From the NCBI GenBank assembly GCA_020850315.1, contig JADZEY010000040.1:1-59565 (forward strand): a stretch of DNA of 59,565 bases. The letters run 5' to 3'. Each line of letters opens with the position of its first letter. The stretch's first letter is position 1. A program made the position numbers and the translations under genes. The notes below the pieces were generated by a model, which was not told where the DNA came from, ran no database searches, and saw nothing but the letters and a program-made list of their open reading frames with translations. Source of the stretch: Armatimonadota bacterium (GTDB lineage Bacteria > Bacteroidota > Ignavibacteria > OLB7). Positions 28,372 through 36,876 of this stretch are shown here, piece after piece.

Positions 28372-29985
28372 TCACTCACGGTGAAGCACGGTTTGTTTAT
28401 CGGGGCGTTTGGCATCGTCGTTCCAGCAGAACAATCCGTCGGGAACCAACCGTCCGGCGGCATCGCGCAGGCACCGAAGGAAGGTGAACGTCCGGTCGGC
28501 ACGCAGTTCGGCACTGTTGGCCTGCACAATCGGTATCCACGTCCCGGTGTTGAAGAATGCGTGACCGTTGGGTTCAATCAGTTGGTCAGGGTTGTGCGTG
28601 TGGCCCATCGTGACGATTGGATGCTGGCGACGCAGTGCCGCAACTGCGTCGTCATCGGTCATGGAGTCAATCCCCATCAGTTGGATGTTCGAGACCATCT
28701 GCCCCAGCAAGTACGCCGCGTACGCGCTCAGGAAAAACCGAATAACCGCATCGCCAACGCCGGGTGCTTGATAGCGTCCACCAGCTGGCTGCGCCGAAGC
28801 TCCAATCCAGTACAGCAGTTGATCCCAGATGTGGCTCCACCATCCTTCGGGTGCTTCGCGGTAGGTGAGCCATGCAGCAAGGATCACCGGCCCGAACACC
28901 GCAGCAACTTGCCAAATCAATCGCCGGAACAGATAGTTGAGCAACGCCTTTAAATACGTCCGATAGTATCGCCTACGAATCAGCCGGAACAGCAGCGGGA
29001 TATGCCAAAAAATGATCTTGATCCCCAACCAAAAATTCTCCCGCAAAATTGTCGGGATCACATTCTGCGTGGGGCGGATGTTGTCCATGAACGGGTGCAA
29101 CTTCTCGATCCGGTTCAGCAAGTAGCGGTTGAAGAAGGAGCCGAACGGGATGTTCAACTCAGGCTCGGCGCGTTTCAGCGGAAGCACTGGTTGGCCAATC
29201 ACGCGGGCGTTCCGGTCGTAGCGGTGGCCATGCTCCACGTACAGGGTTTTATCAATCAACAATGCGTCGTCAATGAAATGGAGGCGATCCAACACGGTGT
29301 GCTGCAAGGCTTGCTCGGTGCTGATATTGGTAGCCGAAGCAACGTGTTCGGCAAGGATCAGCCGCAGCGTGTTCCGCACTTCCGGCCAGTACCACTCTAA
29401 ATCGTGATTCCCTTTGGTGATAACTATCTGGTTGCCATCACCCAACCACTTGGCAAGCGATTGGAACAACCCCGTGTGCCCACGATTGGCCAGCCACAGC
29501 TTCCATGCCGATTGCGAGGCCGAGGTCCCAAGCCCAAGTTTTTTTTGCCGGCGCGAGACGTTCCCAATCAGCGATTGGGTGGAGTTGTTCCCGCCCCATC
29601 CAATCTTCGCCAGCAGCCCAGACCACTCGTGAATCTGGTTCATTATCGGGATGCCGTTCTCATCAAATGGGACTTCGACAATCCGAAGGAAGTCAACAAC
29701 ATCACCGTTGATGATAAGTACAGTTGGATGCTGCGGCTTGGTGAAGTGATCCAGAAATCGCGATAGCGGGTCGTCGTAGAAGAAGTTCTCCGGGCCGGTG
29801 AATCGCCCGTCGGGATGGACTCCTTCGGCCATGTGGAGGTCGCTGATGACGATGAGTTCGTGGCCGGCAAACTCCATTTCTACAATCGCTTCGTTCCGGT
29901 AGGTGGCTTTCTCTTCGTGCTGCCGCAGCAGTTCAGCAATCGTGGTGATGCCGTCGGCAGAAGTGGTGCTGTTGGTGGTTTCCAT
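28372..29985 (-). CDS. Metallophosphoesterase split by a membrane domain
   Basis: A 537-residue calcineurin-type phosphoesterase. The metal-binding motifs are complete: SDLH (48-51), GDVVD (94-98), GNHD (192-195), EHGH (251-254) and GHTH (461-464). Three hydrophobic stretches (about 319-337, 356-374, 413-432) lie between the fourth and fifth motifs, an insertion of about 200 residues in the catalytic fold. LpxH and related enzymes of this fold act on membrane lipids, so a lipid substrate is plausible but unproven. It lies 20 bases after the GMC oxidoreductase gene and 86 before the MlaE-type permease. Confidence 0.88.
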   Translation of the reverse strand: METTNSTTSADGITTIAELLRQHEEKATYRNEAIVEMEFAGHELIVISDLHMAEGVHPDGRFTGPENFFYDDPLSRFLDHFTKPQHPTVLIINGDVVDFLRIVEVPFDENGIPIMNQIHEWSGLLAKIGWGGNNSTQSLIGNVSRRQKKLGLGTSASQSAWKLWLANRGHTGLFQSLAKWLGDGNQIVITKGNHDLEWYWPEVRNTLRLILAEHVASATNISTEQALQHTVLDRLHFIDDALLIDKTLYVEHGHRYDRNARVIGQPVLPLKRAEPELNIPFGSFFNRYLLNRIEKLHPFMDNIRPTQNVIPTILRENFWLGIKIIFWHIPLLFRLIRRRYYRTYLKALLNYLFRRLIWQVAAVFGPVILAAWLTYREAPEGWWSHIWDQLLYWIGASAQPAGGRYQAPGVGDAVIRFFLSAYAAYLLGQMVSNIQLMGIDSMTDDDAVAALRRQHPIVTMGHTHNPDQLIEPNGHAFFNTGTWIPIVQANSAELRADRTFTFLRCLRDAAGRLVPDGLFCWNDDAKRPDKQTVLHRE

Positions 29986-30005
29986 TCTTCCTTCTCCCTT
30001 GCTTC

Positions 30006-31472
30006 TTAGGTTTTTGCAACATGGTTGGCGGCAATCCAGGAGAGCGCCATGACGGTGGCTTGACAGTTGGCCACGATGTTCGCCGGGAACAAGCTGGCAT
30101 CGGCAACAAACAGGTTGCGGAACCCATGCACGCAGAACTGTTCGTTCACGGCTCCGGCGGCCGGGTCGCGGCTGATGGTGTTCCCCCCTTGCGGGTGCGC
30201 CGATCCCAACGTCAGGTCGTCGGGACCTTGCACAAGCCGATCCAGCCGCTCGAAATCGTTGGGGTGATACAGGTCAAGGTGGCGGAACGTTCCGGGAAAA
30301 ACCGCCACCGCCCCGGCAGCGAAATAGAGGTCCGCCAACGTTCGGATACCCCGCTTCATCAGGCCGATCCTGTCTCGCTCGAACTTCAGATTGATCTTGG
30401 TGTTCCCCTTTTTATCCAGCGTGATTGTGCCGTTCGGCGGGGTGGGAACCATCACCCCGGCTTGGGCGAAGTAACGGTACTGCTCCATCCGCTCGATGTG
30501 CGTTGCAAACCATCCGGGAAGGGTGATGGAGAAGGCACCCGGCGGAGCAAAAAATGATTCGATGACGATGCCAGGGTCGCTATCCAGCACGGTGGTTAGC
30601 CCGATGCCGTCGAAGCCGTCGGCCACGTAGGGCATTTGGGCCGCCACCAGCACCCCGCCCAATGCGTGGAATCGCTTCCCCACCTGGCCGTTGGCGGTAA
30701 TGCCGCTTCCCAACAGCAGTGCCGATGAACCAATGGCTCCCGCGCTGACCACTATGCGGTCGGCGGTGGCGGTGTGGAATGTTCCGTGACGTGTGAACCC
30801 AATTCCTTCGGCACGCAGCTTCCCGTCGCTCTCTTTTTTCCAACGGATGGTGAGGTTCTGGCACTTGTCCAGCACGTAGGCCCCGAACTGCTCCGCCCAG
30901 GGGATGGTTGTCACCAGCATCGAGAGCTTCCGGTTGTAGCGGCAGCCGTAGTTGCACCAGCCGCAGCCGATACACGCCTTCCGGTTGTGGTGCAGCATGG
31001 TTGCTTCCATCCCCAACGCAGCGGCCCCGTCCAGAAATGTTTTGGCCCCACTTGAAGCTTCGTTGAGGGGATTGGAGGGGTCGTAGGGGCGGATTGGAGT
31101 AACGTGCAGAAGCTGTTCGAGCTGGGCGTAGGCGGCTTCGATTTCGGCGCGGTCAAGCTCGGCACCGGCGGCTTTCCAGGCTGGCAGCACTGTATCCAAG
31201 TTGGCCCGCAGCCAGATTGCGTTGTTGATAACGGTGGACCCACCAACGGTGCAGCCTTGCATGATTGCAACGTCGTTGTCGGCAGTGGTTTGCAGCCCGC
31301 CATGCTTGTAGATGCGGGGGATCATCGCCAGCTCGTCGTGTTCGAACTGTGTTGGATCCTCGTAGCGGCCACGCTCGGCCACCAGCACCCGCAGCCCCAT
31401 CTGCGCCAAGCGATAGGCCATCACCCCGCCCCCGGCCCCCGAGCCGATCACGATTGCGTCGAAGTGGTTCAT
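30006..31472 (-). CDS. GMC-family FAD oxidoreductase with Cys cluster
   Basis: A 488-residue flavoprotein. The FAD-binding Rossmann motif is VIGSGAGGG (9-17), followed by VAERGRYE, the GMC signature CTVGGSTVINNAIW (74-87), and the C-terminal HPQGGNTISRD and NLFVADASLFPANIVANCQATVMALS. A Cys-rich segment CIGCGWCNYGC (167-177) resembles those in some long-chain alcohol oxidases and in cholesterol-oxidase-like relatives. The substrate is probably an alcohol, perhaps of a lipid or sterol, given the transport genes next door; this is inference. The ATG overlaps the stop of the upstream membrane protein gene by 4 bases. Confidence 0.9.
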   Translation of the reverse strand: MNHFDAIVIGSGAGGGVMAYRLAQMGLRVLVAERGRYEDPTQFEHDELAMIPRIYKHGGLQTTADNDVAIMQGCTVGGSTVINNAIWLRANLDTVLPAWKAAGAELDRAEIEAAYAQLEQLLHVTPIRPYDPSNPLNEASSGAKTFLDGAAALGMEATMLHHNRKACIGCGWCNYGCRYNRKLSMLVTTIPWAEQFGAYVLDKCQNLTIRWKKESDGKLRAEGIGFTRHGTFHTATADRIVVSAGAIGSSALLLGSGITANGQVGKRFHALGGVLVAAQMPYVADGFDGIGLTTVLDSDPGIVIESFFAPPGAFSITLPGWFATHIERMEQYRYFAQAGVMVPTPPNGTITLDKKGNTKINLKFERDRIGLMKRGIRTLADLYFAAGAVAVFPGTFRHLDLYHPNDFERLDRLVQGPDDLTLGSAHPQGGNTISRDPAAGAVNEQFCVHGFRNLFVADASLFPANIVANCQATVMALSWIAANHVAKT

Positions 31473-32332
31473 GGTTGTTGCCCTCCCTTCTGGCGTTGTG
31501 GTTTGTGGTTGCTTGGCAGCGGATAGATCAGTGGAGTTTTGTCAAGATCGGCGCGGCGTTCGCCAGCGTCAACGTCGGTGTAGCCAATGGAGCTTCGGAC
31601 ATCGGGGTGGGTGTAGAAGGAGAAGGTGGTCAGCAGCTTTAGCGTGCGGGCAACGTCGCGGAAGGGGCCTTTGGCCCAGATCACCTTCTGCACCACGCGG
31701 CGGCGTTCGTGGGTCCCAAGCTCGCTGAAGGCGGCCAACCGGAAGGCCAGCAGTGGGGTCAGCCACTCCACAAGAAACAGCACAAGACGGATGTTTTTTT
31801 TGATGGGTGAGTCAATCGTGGCCAGAAGGTGATCGGTCCGGAGCGCGACGGCAATGGGGTGAAGCCGTTCCTTCTCGTCATCAAGCATCACATCAGCAAT
31901 CTGCACCAGCGTCTGGAACTCGCGCAGGTTCAAATAGCGCGGGTTGAACCGTGCGCGGACTGCCTCACGAAGGGTGATGATGGAGAGGGCGTACTCAATC
32001 CCCAGCACCGCGCCAACGATTGCGCCCCACCATGCCGATTGCACAATCCCCAACACCAGCCAGGCCACCGCCAGCAGCAGCAGCACCCGCAGCCCCATGT
32101 TCAGCACGGCGCGGTTTTGGCGCACGCCGCCGCTTCCCAGCACCAGCAGCATTCCGCAGATAATCGTGACGCAGGCGGTTGCATCGCCAAGCCGCCCCGC
32201 GTGGCCAAACCACAGCGGGAAGATCAATCGGAGAATGCCAAGCAGCAGCAGCATCCAAGCAAACAGGTTGACCATCCCCGAAAGAAAGACCTCGTTGATG
32301 TTGTAGTCGTAGCGGCGCATTGGGTAGATCAT
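31469..32332 (-). CDS. Membrane protein of unknown function
   Basis: A 287-residue protein. Four to five hydrophobic segments are visible in the first ~130 residues (LFAWMLLLLGILRLIFPLW, ACVTIICGMLLVLGSG, VLLLLAVAWLVLGIVQSAWW, AIVGAVLGIEYALSII). A cytoplasm-like domain follows with FQTLVQIADVMLDDEKERLH, RTLKLLTTFSFYTHPDVRSS and IGYTDVD. The last motif resembles a short segment seen near GMC oxidoreductases, where a gluconate-dehydrogenase-subunit-like partner is common, but no assignment is made. The start ATG overlaps the DUF362 stop (ATGA) and has AGGAGG upstream, so 32332 is firm. Confidence 0.8.
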   Translation of the reverse strand: MIYPMRRYDYNINEVFLSGMVNLFAWMLLLLGILRLIFPLWFGHAGRLGDATACVTIICGMLLVLGSGGVRQNRAVLNMGLRVLLLLAVAWLVLGIVQSAWWGAIVGAVLGIEYALSIITLREAVRARFNPRYLNLREFQTLVQIADVMLDDEKERLHPIAVALRTDHLLATIDSPIKKNIRLVLFLVEWLTPLLAFRLAAFSELGTHERRRVVQKVIWAKGPFRDVARTLKLLTTFSFYTHPDVRSSIGYTDVDAGERRADLDKTPLIYPLPSNHKPQRQKGGQQP

Positions 32333-33474
32333 GCCGGAACCCTCCTGCTTTTTTGTGGTGATGCTGTCTTCTTTTCCGCCAACCGCGAAAGCAATCCGGT
32401 AAGCCACTGCAGAATGCCGAACAACCACTGCCAACGGGTGGCGGGGGGGAAGCGTTTATCCATGCCGCTTGCCATTGCCCGCGACATGAATCGGCTCAGC
32501 CAGTAGAACTCCTCCATGGCGTTCATGGCCAACACCACAAACGGGCGGACGTTGTTCCAGGGATACCACGGGGTAAGGTCGCCGATACGGGTGATATGGA
32601 TGGTTCCCCAGCGGTGCATCGCCTCCTGAAGCACGTAGTTGTGGGCTGGGTTCATCTCCATTTTTTCGTTGGCCACCCAATCCAGCGCAAAGATGTTGCT
32701 GCTGGCAAAGAAGGTTTCGGTTCGGTTGGGGTCGGCATCGCGGACATGGCCGGTAAGCCCGTCGCCACTGACCCAGGCATCAAGGAACCCGAAGTGGACC
32801 GGAAGGCGTTCGGCAATCAGCACAGCGGCCTCGTAGAACTCGATCCCTTTGCCGTGGTAGTGGTTCATCTTGTCCCATTTCGGCAAGCATCCATACACGT
32901 TTTTGATGCAGCCAGTGTGGAAGCACTGCCAGTGGCTTTTGTTTTTGGCGAAGGAGATGCGGTAGCTGGCATCGTGCCAAATTCTTCCGGCAGGGCTGTG
33001 GCCCAACCGCCCGCCGTAATCGAACGGGACGGTCTGCTGGGAAAGGTCAACAATCGCGTAGCCGTTGCCGGTGTAGCCGCAGATTTCCCGCGCCACGTTT
33101 TCGACGGTGCGGCGTTGGTAGGAGTAGTTATAGACGTTCTGGGCATCCACCACGGCAATCGTGGTGAAACCTTCGGCGCGGATTGCAGCGATCAGTTGCT
33201 CCACCAACGCCGGGTCGGTATAAACCGGGGAATCGGGAAGGGATGCCGAAGCGGTCATGATGTTCGGCTTGATGGCGATTGCAAACCGCTCCTTGGGGAT
33301 TCGATTTCCTTCCCCGTCGTTGCTTGATTCCCAATGGCCAATCAGATGCTTGATGAACCCCGATTGCGCCATTGCCACGGCAAACGTGGCGTGCTTATCC
33401 ATCCCCTGTTGTGGCGTGACAATGTGGACGGTGGCATCGTGGGAATAGATTGGATGCAGATGTTCGTTGCCCAT
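32329..33474 (-). CDS. DUF362-domain protein
   Basis: A 381-residue protein with the DUF362 layout: KPNIM and P..TDPALVEQLIAAIRAEGF near the N-terminus, then YRISFAKNKSHWQCFHTGCIKNVYGCLPKWDK, and the SSNIFALDW segment. No ferredoxin domain is attached, unlike many relatives. A hydrophobic WQWLFGILQWLTGLL lies near the C-terminus. The start is placed at MGNEHLHPIYSH (33474), where family-like sequence begins; the frame runs 36 codons further but without resemblance. It heads the tightly coupled part of the minus-strand cluster. The function of the family is not established. Confidence 0.82.
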   Translation of the reverse strand: MGNEHLHPIYSHDATVHIVTPQQGMDKHATFAVAMAQSGFIKHLIGHWESSNDGEGNRIPKERFAIAIKPNIMTASASLPDSPVYTDPALVEQLIAAIRAEGFTTIAVVDAQNVYNYSYQRRTVENVAREICGYTGNGYAIVDLSQQTVPFDYGGRLGHSPAGRIWHDASYRISFAKNKSHWQCFHTGCIKNVYGCLPKWDKMNHYHGKGIEFYEAAVLIAERLPVHFGFLDAWVSGDGLTGHVRDADPNRTETFFASSNIFALDWVANEKMEMNPAHNYVLQEAMHRWGTIHITRIGDLTPWYPWNNVRPFVVLAMNAMEEFYWLSRFMSRAMASGMDKRFPPATRWQWLFGILQWLTGLLSRLAEKKTASPQKSRRVPA

Positions 33475-33849
33475 ATCCAAGTGGCGTATGTGATTGGTGC
33501 AAGAATGTGGTGGCGGCCTGCTGCCGGCAATCGTTCGGTGCGAACGGGTGCGGCATAGCAGAAATGTGTGGTTCCGTGGCATCGGTGACGCGGCGCAATC
33601 GGCGCAATCACAAAGCCATTGGGCTGCGCCATTAGTGCAGCCTGCGTGAAATGGTAGAAGATGGCGGCGTTGCTGGGTGCGCGTGGTTGGATAACCACAG
33701 GCAGCGTCGTCAAGAGTACCGAGAAGGAGCTTCCCGAAGAGTGGCCATTGCAGGAAGCGTACACCGACGAAAATTCAGTTGTTCGTTCAAGAACGTCGGG
33801 AAAATACGGGAGGTGTTTCCCAGTTTCCAAAATTTTTTTTCAGACGTTG
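33475..33849. other. Intergenic region inside the minus-strand cluster
   Basis: No gene is supported in these 375 bases. An A/T-rich run (CCAAAATTTTTTTTC near 33828) lies just after the end of the small upstream gene, next to an imperfect GGGAAAATAC..GTTTCCC inverted pair. It may hold the promoter of the DUF362-led operon. Confidence 0.45.
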
Positions 33850-34137
33850 CTATCCGGCTGTGCGGCGCAACTCATGCAGTAGCTCCTGCAAGATGCTTTG
33901 CAAGACGGCGCGGCTGACCGTGAGTTCGCCAAGCTGGAGGTGGCGGATGCGGAACATAGTGCTTGTGCCGCCACGTGCATCGTAGGGTTCGATGGCAAGG
34001 TCGCCGTAGCCCATGTCGTAGTGGTGGCTTTCGCCCCGAAGGTATGTTTGCATCTCACGGATTTCAGCGATTCCCATCATCGGAGCCAGCATCTTCCAGA
34101 GTTGGTCGTTGTTATGCGGTGTGGTGGTGGTGTTCAT
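33850..34137 (-). CDS. Small protein of unknown function upstream of the DUF362 operon
   Basis: A 95-residue soluble protein starting MNTTTTPHNNDQLWKMLAPM. It has a central GYGDLAIEPYDARGGTSTMFRIRH and a helical C-terminus (SRAVLQSILQELLHELRRTAG). The frame can be extended 41 codons upstream, but that part looks like non-coding sequence. It is divergent from tex and on the same strand as the MCE cluster, separated by 375 bases. No family is recognised. Confidence 0.6.
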   Translation of the reverse strand: MNTTTTPHNNDQLWKMLAPMMGIAEIREMQTYLRGESHHYDMGYGDLAIEPYDARGGTSTMFRIRHLQLGELTVSRAVLQSILQELLHELRRTAG

Positions 34138-34378
34138 GAAGAGTGATTGAATGCAATGGCGTTGTGATAGATCCGGTAGATCGTTGGCGAATCCGTTTGT
34201 ACCTCTCTTTCCTCCCCCCGGGGCTGATTGCAATGATACATCCTCCATACTCTTCCACAATACTACAGGTATAAAAAAAACAGCGAGGGTAGCTGGTTGC
34301 CCATGAAACCATAGATGCTATTTTCGCCCCCTTTCCCCGCAGCCAACCGCTGCCCCATCAACAAACCAACCGACTACC

Positions 34379-36634
34379 ATGATAGACATCCCATCCATCC
34401 TTTCTGCCGAGCTTGGGCTACAGGCTTGGCAGGTGCAGAACGCTTTGCAGCTGCTTGACGAAGGGGGAACGCTCCCCTTTATCGCCCGCTACCGCAAGGA
34501 ACGCACTGGCGAGATGAACGAAATCCAGCTTCGTGATCTGTTCGACCGATTTGACTATCTGACCGAACTGGAAGAACGGAAGCAAGCAATCCTGAACTCC
34601 ATTGCCGAGCAAGGAAAACTGACCGATGAGCTTCGGAAAACAATCGAAACCTGCTTGGTGAAAACGGAGTTGGAGGACCTCTATCTCCCCTTCAAACCGA
34701 AACGCCGCACCCGCGCTACCATCGCCCGCGAGAAAGGGCTGGAACCCCTTGCCCAACGCATCCGCGACCTGAACTCCCCCGATGCTCCGCATATCCATTT
34801 GGATCAGGAAGCAGCCCCGTTTGTCAGCGAAGAGCACGGCGTAATGACCCCGCAAGAAGCACTGAAAGGGGCCGCCGACATCCTTGCCGAAGAAGTTGCC
34901 GAGCGCGCCGGGCATCGCGCTTGGATACGTGAGTTTTTTGTTCGTGAAGGAGCCTTTGCAACAACAGTGAAAGATGCGTTCCCGGAGGGGACCACCAAGT
35001 TCGAGATGTACCGCCAATTCCGCGTCCCGGTGAACCAGATTGCTGCACACACCATGCTGGCAATGCGCCGTGGCGAAGAGGAGGAGGTGCTGACGCTGGA
35101 GCTGCAATTTGACGAAGAGAGCATCCTTGCCTATCTGGAGTTGCATGAGGTGAAGACCCGACACGCAGAGCTTCAAAGGTTCTTGCAAGCCATGTTGCGC
35201 GATGCCTTCCAGCGGCTGATGCGGGCATCGCTGATTGGCGAAGTCCGCTACGAACAGAAGCAGCTTGCCGATGCCGAATCAATCCGCACCTTCGAGGAAA
35301 ACTTGCGGAACCTTCTGCTGGCAAGCCCTGCCGGAATGAAGCCAACGCTGGGTGTGGATCCCGGATTCCGCACTGGCTGCAAACTTGCGGTGATTGATGC
35401 CACCGGGCAGCTTCTGGGGTATCGAACAATTTTCCCCCACCAATCCGAGCGCGAGCGCGAATCCGCCGCAGCAGCAGTGCGAACCATGATTGCCCAGCAC
35501 GAAATCCAACTGGTGGCCGTGGGGAACGGAACCGCCGGACGCGAGACCGAGGCGTTTCTGCGCCAGGCACTGGAGGGCGTTTCCCCAATGCCAGCGGTGG
35601 TGATGATCAGTGAGTCGGGGGCATCGGTCTATTCCGCCAGCGAGGTGGCCATCGAGGAATTCCCAGAACTTGATTTGACAGTGCGTGGCGCGGTCAGCAT
35701 CGGGCGACGGCTGCAAGACCCGTTGGCCGAGTTGGTGAAAATTGACCCGAAGTCAATCGGTGTTGGCCAGTATCAGCACGATGTTGACCAGCGGTTGCTG
35801 AAAAAGAAATTGGAGGAAACGGTGGAAGCCTGCGTGAACCACGTTGGCGTTGACCTGAACTTGGCCAGCAAAGAACTGTTGAGCTACGTTGCCGGAATTA
35901 CCCCAAACTTGGCTCGCAGCATTGTGGAGCATCGGAATCGTTCCGGCGCGTTCCGTAGCCGGCGGCAGCTGTTGGATGTGGCGCGATTTGGTGCAAAAAC
36001 GTTCGAGCAATCAGCTGGGTTCCTGCGGATTCGCGGCGGCGATGAACCGCTGGACAACACCGCCGTGCATCCCGAACGCTATGCCGTGGTGGAGCGGATA
36101 GCTGCCGATCTGAACGTCCCCTTGCCACAGATCACCCATGTGCCAGAGCGTTTGCAATCGGTGAACTTGCAGGGCTACATCACCAGCGAAGTTGGCGAGC
36201 CAACCTTGCGCGACATCGTTGCCGAGCTAAAGAAACCGGGCCGCGATCCCCGCGCCGAATTCCGCTACGCCAGCTTTGCCGAAGGGGTGAACCAGATGAG
36301 CGACCTAAAGCCCGGGATGGAGTTGGAGGGGGTGGTGACGAACGTCGCCAACTTTGGGGCGTTTGTGGATGTTGGGGTTCACCAAGATGGGTTGGTGCAT
36401 ATCTCGCAGCTTGCCGACCGATTTGTGAACGACCCCAAAACCGTTGTTCGCGTGGGGCAAGTGGTGAAGGTTCGGGTGTTGGAGGTGAACGAGCAGTTGC
36501 GCCGCATCAGCTTAACCATGCGCAGCGGCCAGGCTTCCGGCCAAGCCAGCGCGCCACGCAACCGCCCCCAACAACCGGAACAGCGCACCTTCACTGTTGA
36601 TGACCTGAAGGCAAAGTTTGGGAAGGGGAGATAG
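34379..36634 (+). CDS. tex: Tex-family RNA-binding protein
   Basis: A 751-residue cytosolic nucleic-acid-binding protein of the Tex/Spt6-like family, linked to transcription and RNA turnover. Visible are the N-terminal helical region (TLPFIARYRKERTGEMNEIQLR, a hallmark), the YqgF/RNase H-like domain (TLGVDPGFRTGCKLAVID), the helix-hairpin-helix part (YVAGITPNLARSIVEHRN) and the C-terminal S1 domain (LEGVVTNVANFGAFVDVGVHQDGLVHISQ). Length and motif order are complete. A TATTTTCG box at 34319-34326 may be the -7 promoter element, about 55 bases before the ATG. Confidence 0.97.
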   Translation: MIDIPSILSAELGLQAWQVQNALQLLDEGGTLPFIARYRKERTGEMNEIQLRDLFDRFDYLTELEERKQAILNSIAEQGKLTDELRKTIETCLVKTELEDLYLPFKPKRRTRATIAREKGLEPLAQRIRDLNSPDAPHIHLDQEAAPFVSEEHGVMTPQEALKGAADILAEEVAERAGHRAWIREFFVREGAFATTVKDAFPEGTTKFEMYRQFRVPVNQIAAHTMLAMRRGEEEEVLTLELQFDEESILAYLELHEVKTRHAELQRFLQAMLRDAFQRLMRASLIGEVRYEQKQLADAESIRTFEENLRNLLLASPAGMKPTLGVDPGFRTGCKLAVIDATGQLLGYRTIFPHQSERERESAAAAVRTMIAQHEIQLVAVGNGTAGRETEAFLRQALEGVSPMPAVVMISESGASVYSASEVAIEEFPELDLTVRGAVSIGRRLQDPLAELVKIDPKSIGVGQYQHDVDQRLLKKKLEETVEACVNHVGVDLNLASKELLSYVAGITPNLARSIVEHRNRSGAFRSRRQLLDVARFGAKTFEQSAGFLRIRGGDEPLDNTAVHPERYAVVERIAADLNVPLPQITHVPERLQSVNLQGYITSEVGEPTLRDIVAELKKPGRDPRAEFRYASFAEGVNQMSDLKPGMELEGVVTNVANFGAFVDVGVHQDGLVHISQLADRFVNDPKTVVRVGQVVKVRVLEVNEQLRRISLTMRSGQASGQASAPRNRPQQPEQRTFTVDDLKAKFGKGR

Positions 36635-36659
36635 CTTGGAATCTGGAATCCCGCCGATC

Positions 36660-36835
36660 ATTTCCGTCATCGCGAGGAGTGACGATGAGGGGGAGGGAGT
36701 TTCGGAGAATCTTCTTTTCGTCATCGCGAGGAGCGAAGCGGCGTGGTGATCTGGCGCGCGGTAGTGAGAGTGATGTTCTCAGAGAATCCCGCGAGATTGG
36801 CTTGCGCCGCTGCTTCACGGTGCTTCTCGGAATAC
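36660..36835. repeat. Dispersed palindromic extragenic element (GTCATCGCGAGGAG / CGCGAGAT type)
   Basis: CGTCATCGCGAGGAG occurs twice, followed by CCGCGAGATTGGCTTGCGCCGCTGCTTC, a sequence nearly identical to part of the interior of element A at 20550-20590. The element fills the gap between tex and prmC. An open frame runs through it into prmC, but it is not coding. Confidence 0.75.
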
Positions 36836-36864
36836 CGCCTATCCACGTTCGGCCATTGCCGTTG

Positions 36865-36871
36865 TATTTTG
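36865..36871 (+). promoter_or_regulatory. Putative -7 promoter box of prmC
   Basis: TATTTTG ends 5 bases before the chosen ATG at 36877. It parallels the boxes before queG and the SpoU methyltransferase gene. Confidence 0.4.
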
Positions 36872-36876
36872 CTGGC

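Noticed and set aside
33342-33830. 162-codon minus-strand frame upstream of the DUF362 gene
   Set aside because: It overlaps the start of the DUF362 gene in another frame and lacks recognisable coding character.
36679-36876. N-terminal extension of PrmC
   Set aside because: The extra 66 codons are read through a dispersed repeat and have no resemblance to the family; a promoter-like box lies right before the downstream ATG.
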